From Sialis fuliginosa (lineage: Eukaryota; Arthropoda; Insecta; Megaloptera; Sialidae): DNA of 64,000 bases. The notes below the pieces were generated by a model. The model was not told the origin of the DNA, did no database searches, and worked only from the letters and a program-made list of their open reading frames with translations. The translations under genes and the position numbers were made by a program. Positions 59,110 to 64,000 of the stretch are shown piece by piece. Location: positions 32,488,001 to 32,552,000 of the forward strand of contig OY540810.1 in assembly GCA_961205875.1 (NCBI GenBank), read 5' to 3'. Position 1 is the first letter of the stretch, and every line of letters begins with the position of its first letter.

Positions 59110-59445
59110 GAATTTGTAATCTGGGAGCTGAGACAACATAATGACTATACAAATTAATCGAAGGATTGCAATCGGGAGAGCTTCAACAAAAAATCAACCA
59201 AATTATTCTTACACCAGTAATGTTTGCTGTGTGAGAGGGGGCTCCATTTTGTTGAAAGCAATAATAATCATTACCAAATAAATGTTTAGCATTTGGCATG
59301 ACATTTCTCTTCAATTCTTCCTTCAAATAGTATTTTGCATTGATTTTTGCATCTTTTTCGATAAAAATAATGGGTAATTTACCTCTTGGGCTGATGGCGC
59401 CCCAAATCATGACCGACGCAGCATGTGTGAAAATTATAGTAAATT
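59110..59445 (-). pseudogene. mariner-type transposase fragment, inactive
   Basis: The minus-strand frame includes SVMIWGAISPRGKLPIIFIE, NAKYYLKEELKRNVMP and CFQQNGAPSHTAN, clear relatives of Tc1/mariner transposases around the second catalytic residue. The usual QQD is QQN here, so that aspartate is lost. After an in-frame TGA (59183-59185) the same frame continues SSPDCNPSINLY, the third catalytic region. Only about 25 residues separate the two sites instead of the roughly 34 of the family, so there is also an internal deletion. N- and C-terminal parts are missing. Confidence 0.85.
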
Positions 59446-60334
59446 TAATTGAGAAAAAATTGAGATACAACCAGTAAAATAATTAACTGATTTCCTATCA
59501 AAGGAATGTAAAAAATGAAGAAAGTATATCTAACACTCAGATATTAGAATCCCTTAAATTCTTGACTAGTTTAAGAACAATTTTTCATATACAAATATGA
59601 TTTTTTTTCATAAACAAATAATAAGTTGTAAACACAAATTAATTGTAAAATAAGTTCTAAATTAAATTAATTACTCATTATACAATCATTACAAGAATAA
59701 AAGAACTAAATTACTGAAACAACAAAAGATTTATGTTTTTTTTTAGGAAACTGAAACCAGCATAGCAACCAAAAAACAAGACATGTAAAAGATACGATAC
59801 AAAAAATGAAGCCATAAAGTACAGTGGGATAAATATCAGGAACAAGAGAAGAATTAATATAATTACAGTCCAAACGATCGGTTCTTGATTTGTGTGTATG
59901 AATATACCTATATCAGAGCTTCTCAATCAGTGGTCTCTTGTAAAACAAACATATATTTTTGTGTTTTGGTTTAATATACTCAACAAATTTTTAAAGGACA
60001 CACATTACTTGAACAGAATATATTTAAGATTAATTTTTTGAACTTATAGGTACCTATTTACAGGTAGGAATTAAATATATAATACAGTTCATCTTGCAAT
60101 GTTATGATACCTATTGTCTTTATTCAAGTAGGTATGAAACTTGCGAATTGTATTATCTATAAGATCTAATTTATTAATGTACCTTCTTTGCATTCATAAA
60201 ATGAAAACAGCATATTTTTCTTGACTTCTGGATATATATCAACCAGGATTGTATTTAATTTCAAAAACAAAAACAAATCAAAAGTAAAATAGCGTCCTTT
60301 TCGTAGACAAGGAAAGATATAGGGCTAACAACAC
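59446..60334. other. AT-rich sequence, no feature seen
   Basis: No further transposase segments or inverted ends for the mariner relic were identified here. Confidence 0.35.
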
Positions 60335-60659
60335 ATTACCTAGCGTTGTTACCATATTGCTCCACAAGTCATTGGCGTATCATTCGAATTTTTATATTGT
60401 CTTTAAAAATATTTCAGTGATAATTGATTAACAGAGAAACGTCTATTTGGAACTATCATCTCTCATACATACCAAATTCAATTGTAATTTAAAACATATT
60501 TGCATATTATAAATTTTCAATTGACGCCTCTGAGATAATATGCATGGAAATGACGAAAGTGACATTTAAGAAAAGATGGCCGCCGTCAAATTTTGGTAAC
60601 AGTTTCATATACGGACTAGCATTGGTTGTTATGTATCCATAACCTTTCCTAATCTAAGA
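60335..60659 (+). repeat. Dispersed repeat, second copy
   Basis: Complement of 37055-37430, running from CACATTACCTAGCGTTGTTA to CATAACCTTTCCTAATCTAA. Its right end is inverted at 61424-61477. Confidence 0.65.
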
Positions 60660-61114
60660 TCCATTTATTATTTTCAAAATTTTCGAATCCTCTCCCCATT
60701 GTAAGGATTCGTAAGTATAAAGTGCCCCCTCCTCCGGTCGTATATCAGGGTTTTTTTGTTTTTAATATTTACAAGTAGCAGCAAACTAAAATGATTTTTT
60801 TAAAATTTTCTTAATATACGAAAAAACAATTTTAATTAGCGTAGATATTTTAAAATAAATAACACTTTTGACTTTTCCTCTCCCCCACATAAGAATACGT
60901 AAGGTTTTGCGGACTCCCCCTCCCTCTAAAGTATTTTACGTAATTAATTGACCTAAGTAAAACATTGATATTTCTTGAGTTGAATTAAAAATCACAAACC
61001 GAAGATAAGATAATTTTTATATAAAATACAAACATTTGAAAATTATATTTAACAAATCATGCATTCATTTTTATCTACACAGGCGTTCAAATATCTCCTG
61101 CAGACACAAACACT

Positions 61115-61335
61115 TCAATCAACCACAAGGTCTCAAACAAATTAAAAAACTCTGATCAACGGAAACCCCATACGGACGGTTCACAGCTGTGCGCGGGTCC
61201 GTCCGTCTATCTGTGTGTGTGTGTGTGTGTGTGCGAGGGGCGTGCTTGACCCCCGCGAACTGTGGGGTCAGCCGTTTGTGTATACGTCGCGTATCGTTAC
61301 GTGAGAACCTAGCATGCCGGACCACATCTGAGCTC
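61115..61335. promoter_or_regulatory. CpG-rich block with (GT)n tract
   Basis: A GC-rich segment with many CG dinucleotides contains a (GT)n microsatellite at 61211-61232. It may be a distal promoter of the minus-strand gene or of an unseen gene. No coding homology was found in either strand. Confidence 0.3.
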
Positions 61336-61423
61336 GTATGGGCAACGTCTTCGGAGGTGTGATGCTATGCTAAGTATTTGCCCTTTCTAAATTTGTGATT
61401 TATAAATTTTTATTGGTTGTAAT

Positions 61424-61477
61424 CTTAGATTAGGAAAGACTATGGATACATAACAACAAATGCTAGTCCGTATATGA
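61424..61477 (-). repeat. Isolated repeat end
   Basis: 54 bases complementary to 60606-60659 with few mismatches (CTTAGATTAGGAAAGACTAT, ATGCTAGTCCGTATATGAA). Together the pair brackets 765 bp containing the CpG-rich block. Confidence 0.6.
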
Positions 61478-63160
61478 ATATTATATATTAAAATTTATTT
61501 ATCACATGTTCATAATATCTGCTAAATATTTAAATAAATATTATTGTTACTAATAAAGTAATATTCGAATAATTTATTACACATATCGTAGAAAAATATT
61601 CATAGCAATGATGTTAGTACCTTTACTGACATAGCATAGTAAATTTAAAGATAAACAATAACATAGTATCAAGTCATTAATAATTTGAACGTTATAAGTG
61701 CCTTTATATATGTATAAAGTTATAGAAAAAATAGAATGCACAAAGCTAATCGATATCGTGAGGTTTGTAGCTTGACCGTCATTAAAGTCACCGCATTTAT
61801 TACCTTATGAATCATTTAATACAAACTATAATATCAGTCATAAAACACAAAATTTATTTGCCGATACTTCCAATGAAGAATTATGCATAATAACCACAGC
61901 TATTAATTTTGATTAGAGAAGAAGAACAAGACTAATTACACAGTCAAACATATGACTTATGATGCACTGAATTTTTTTATCGTAATTTGAAACTAGTAAA
62001 CATAATAGGTAGGTACTATTATTTTTTTAGAATTAACTGATACAATATTTAGAGTTTTTTGTGATCACTTGATATATGTATCAAAGCTTTTTCTGTCAAT
62101 GAGTTACTTAAAGAAAAAATAAATCGATTATTAACAAGAAAACAGACTTATTTTAAATCCTAATGATTTTATATTGGGTTGTACTGAAATATATTTTTAA
62201 GTGCAAAAGCAAAAAAAATAATTTGTTTGTATTAAAATTTCTTGAGATAAGAATAAAGATGCAGCTTAATATTTTAAAACAAAAATACAATTTTCTCTGT
62301 CGGAGACTCAACGTTTTTATAAACTTTGTTTGTTGTCTAAAAATATTTAGTTTATAAATAAACCGATCAGATATGATTATTAAAAAAAACGATATTTTAT
62401 GGCAGTGGTCTTTTTGCAATGGTTTCAGGAAGGAGTCGCTAGAAAAGTTTATTCGTAGGTATATATATATATAAATACTGAAGTATCTAGTTGCACATCT
62501 ATGGCACAGTACCTTTCATTCACCTCCTTCTATAATAAATACTAAAAAAATTCAACAATTTTCGATGTTAACGTATTAATATATACATATTTAACGTGTT
62601 TTTCCTTCACGGAACCGACTGTGCATGCCAGCATACGTTACAGGATGGTGGTCGATATGTAACGAGTGGTTGTGTCCGTTTAGCAACGACTTTCAAGGAA
62701 AAGACGCGTCCTAAATAACAGATAATTTGTGGGGCGGTGCATGAATGGAACAAGACATGGGAAAACCAGCCCATAGTGAACAATGCATCACACATGCTTT
62801 TATTGTTATACAAATGATTGAAATGTACTTTAATGATAATTGACACGGTTGGTAATTATAGTCGTTCGGTTTGACCGAAATATGCCTGTTTAAATAAAAT
62901 ATAGAGATGACGAATTGTCGGTAAAAGTGGACACAACGGGAAAGAATTAATAAGAGGAATTGTAGAAAAGAAGATTGGATCAATTTGTGATATTTTGATG
63001 AAAGACTTTAATGAACGATAAGCTACAAACATTAAAAAAAATACAATTTTAGGGAGTTAAGTTCTTGATGGACAAAACTAACTTAAGACTGAATTATTTT
63101 ATAAAATTATTAATTATATTTACAGATAATTACTCTTGTCCCTATGAATCTTTTTAATAC
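61478..63160. other. Mostly AT-rich sequence
   Basis: A more complex patch at 62600-62780 (CATACGTTACAGGATGGTGG, AAAAGACGCGTCCTAAATAA) has short open frames on the minus strand without recognisable homology. No gene can be supported. Confidence 0.3.
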
Positions 63161-63164
63161 ATTA

Positions 63165-63250
63165 TTAGTGGATCCGTCTCGGCTTCGCACGGGACTTAAT
63201 ATTTCACCCCTTGTCACGTATGGAGGGTTGTAATTGTTGTTTTAGCTGAC
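63165..63250 (-). repeat. RTE/SINE-like 3' end
   Basis: The complement reads AAGTCCCGTGCGAAGCCGAG, ACGGATCCACTAATAATG, the widely found retroposon 3' signature (CCCGTGCGAAGCCG...). Confidence 0.5.
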
Positions 63251-64000
63251 ACATATAAATTGTTTACCATAAATATACATTTTCGTAAATATATAACATA
63301 TATTCTGAATATGAGCCAAACCAGACCATTCTCGACCACAGCGCCACCTATCCGGTCCAAAAAATCTATAAACTTATCGAAGCACCAAAACGAACATATG
63401 ATGTGAATATGGCTTCGATACGTCTAGTGGTTTAGGCCTGATGAGATCACTTATATATGCACCAACGTTTTTACTAATTGTAAGTATATATACATTATAC
63501 ATATTAAGATAGACTATATTTTTATCGTTTAGTTTTTTTTAACTAAGTTAAGACTGAATTTATTATTTTTTACTTACAGATAATTACTTATGAATTTTTT
63601 TATAACAATATAAATTATATTTGTGTCTTTCAGATTTTGAGGAATTCAATAAAATTAATTTGTGTCATATTTTATATGAGACAAATATTTATAAGCTATA
63701 AATAACTATAAAATGTCAATATATTTTTCTTTTATACAAAAATAAATTACACGTGCTTATTTTATTGGCGCCTTCTTTGTTTCAAACATTCCGAAATAAA
63801 TATTCTAAAAATTATTACACCAATATAATTACAGTTTTACAATAAAAATCATTTAAAAACATCGATTTCTGAATTAACCTACGCATCAATAAACAACAAA
63901 AATATTAAAGATCCACACCTTGGACATTACTTTATCTGGTCAAAATCAAAATTATCTTCAATAATTACCAGCAATAATTTTCCAACAAGTACTAAAAATC
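63251..64000. other. AT-rich sequence to window end
   Basis: No exon or repeat end recognised. A GC-richer patch at about 63320-63420 (ACCACAGCGCCACCTATCCG) resembles insect repeat sequence. Confidence 0.3.

Overview
This is AT-rich nuclear DNA from an insect. Genes are split by introns of up to about 18 kb, there are no bacterial-style operons, and much of the window is short non-autonomous transposons. The hAT-like repeats with CATGGGCGTAGCCAGG and CAGGGCCGTAA ends and long G/C runs suggest a hemipteran. Two repeat tails ending in TTTTCTACGGAACCCTAAAA are more often met in moths, so the order is left open. No CRISPR, rRNA, tRNA or organellar sequence was seen.

Three genes are well supported. 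(1) An SRRM2/Cwc21-type splicing factor on the minus strand: coding exon 1 at 16272-16525, exon 2 at 3464-3568, continuing off the left edge. (2) THOC6, a WD40 subunit of the THO mRNA-export complex, on the plus strand: complete in four coding exons, 16904-21110, 324 codons plus stop. The two start codons lie about 390 bp apart and face away from each other, so a splicing factor and an export factor probably share one promoter. (3) A large SH3 protein on the minus strand, transcribed toward THOC6: exons 33848-33981, 31806-33296 and 21689-22321, all joined in matching phase. It has an acidic stretch, an Ena/VASP-type FPPPP motif and two C-terminal SH3-like domains. Its 5' end is uncertain; candidate exons that fit in phase lie at 52115-52168 and 53596-53635.

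A possible fourth gene is a plus-strand exon at 14373-14464 in a CpG-rich block, encoding a signal-anchor-like N-terminus antisense to SRRM2 intron 1. Similar CpG-rich blocks at 44.5, 52.0, 53.6, 58.2 and 61.2 kb may be promoters.

Layout: 1-14 kb is SRRM2 intron with nested MITEs. 14-21 kb holds the gene cluster. 21-34 kb is the SH3 gene, whose 9.5-kb intron carries two foldback or hAT-type elements of 1.4 and 1.8 kb. 34-64 kb is intron or upstream DNA with many small elements, a dead mariner transposase fragment and the CpG-rich blocks. Many elements have clear target-site duplications (TA, TTA/TAA, TTAA, ATCT, 8 bp, 13 bp), so the order of several nested insertions can be read directly.
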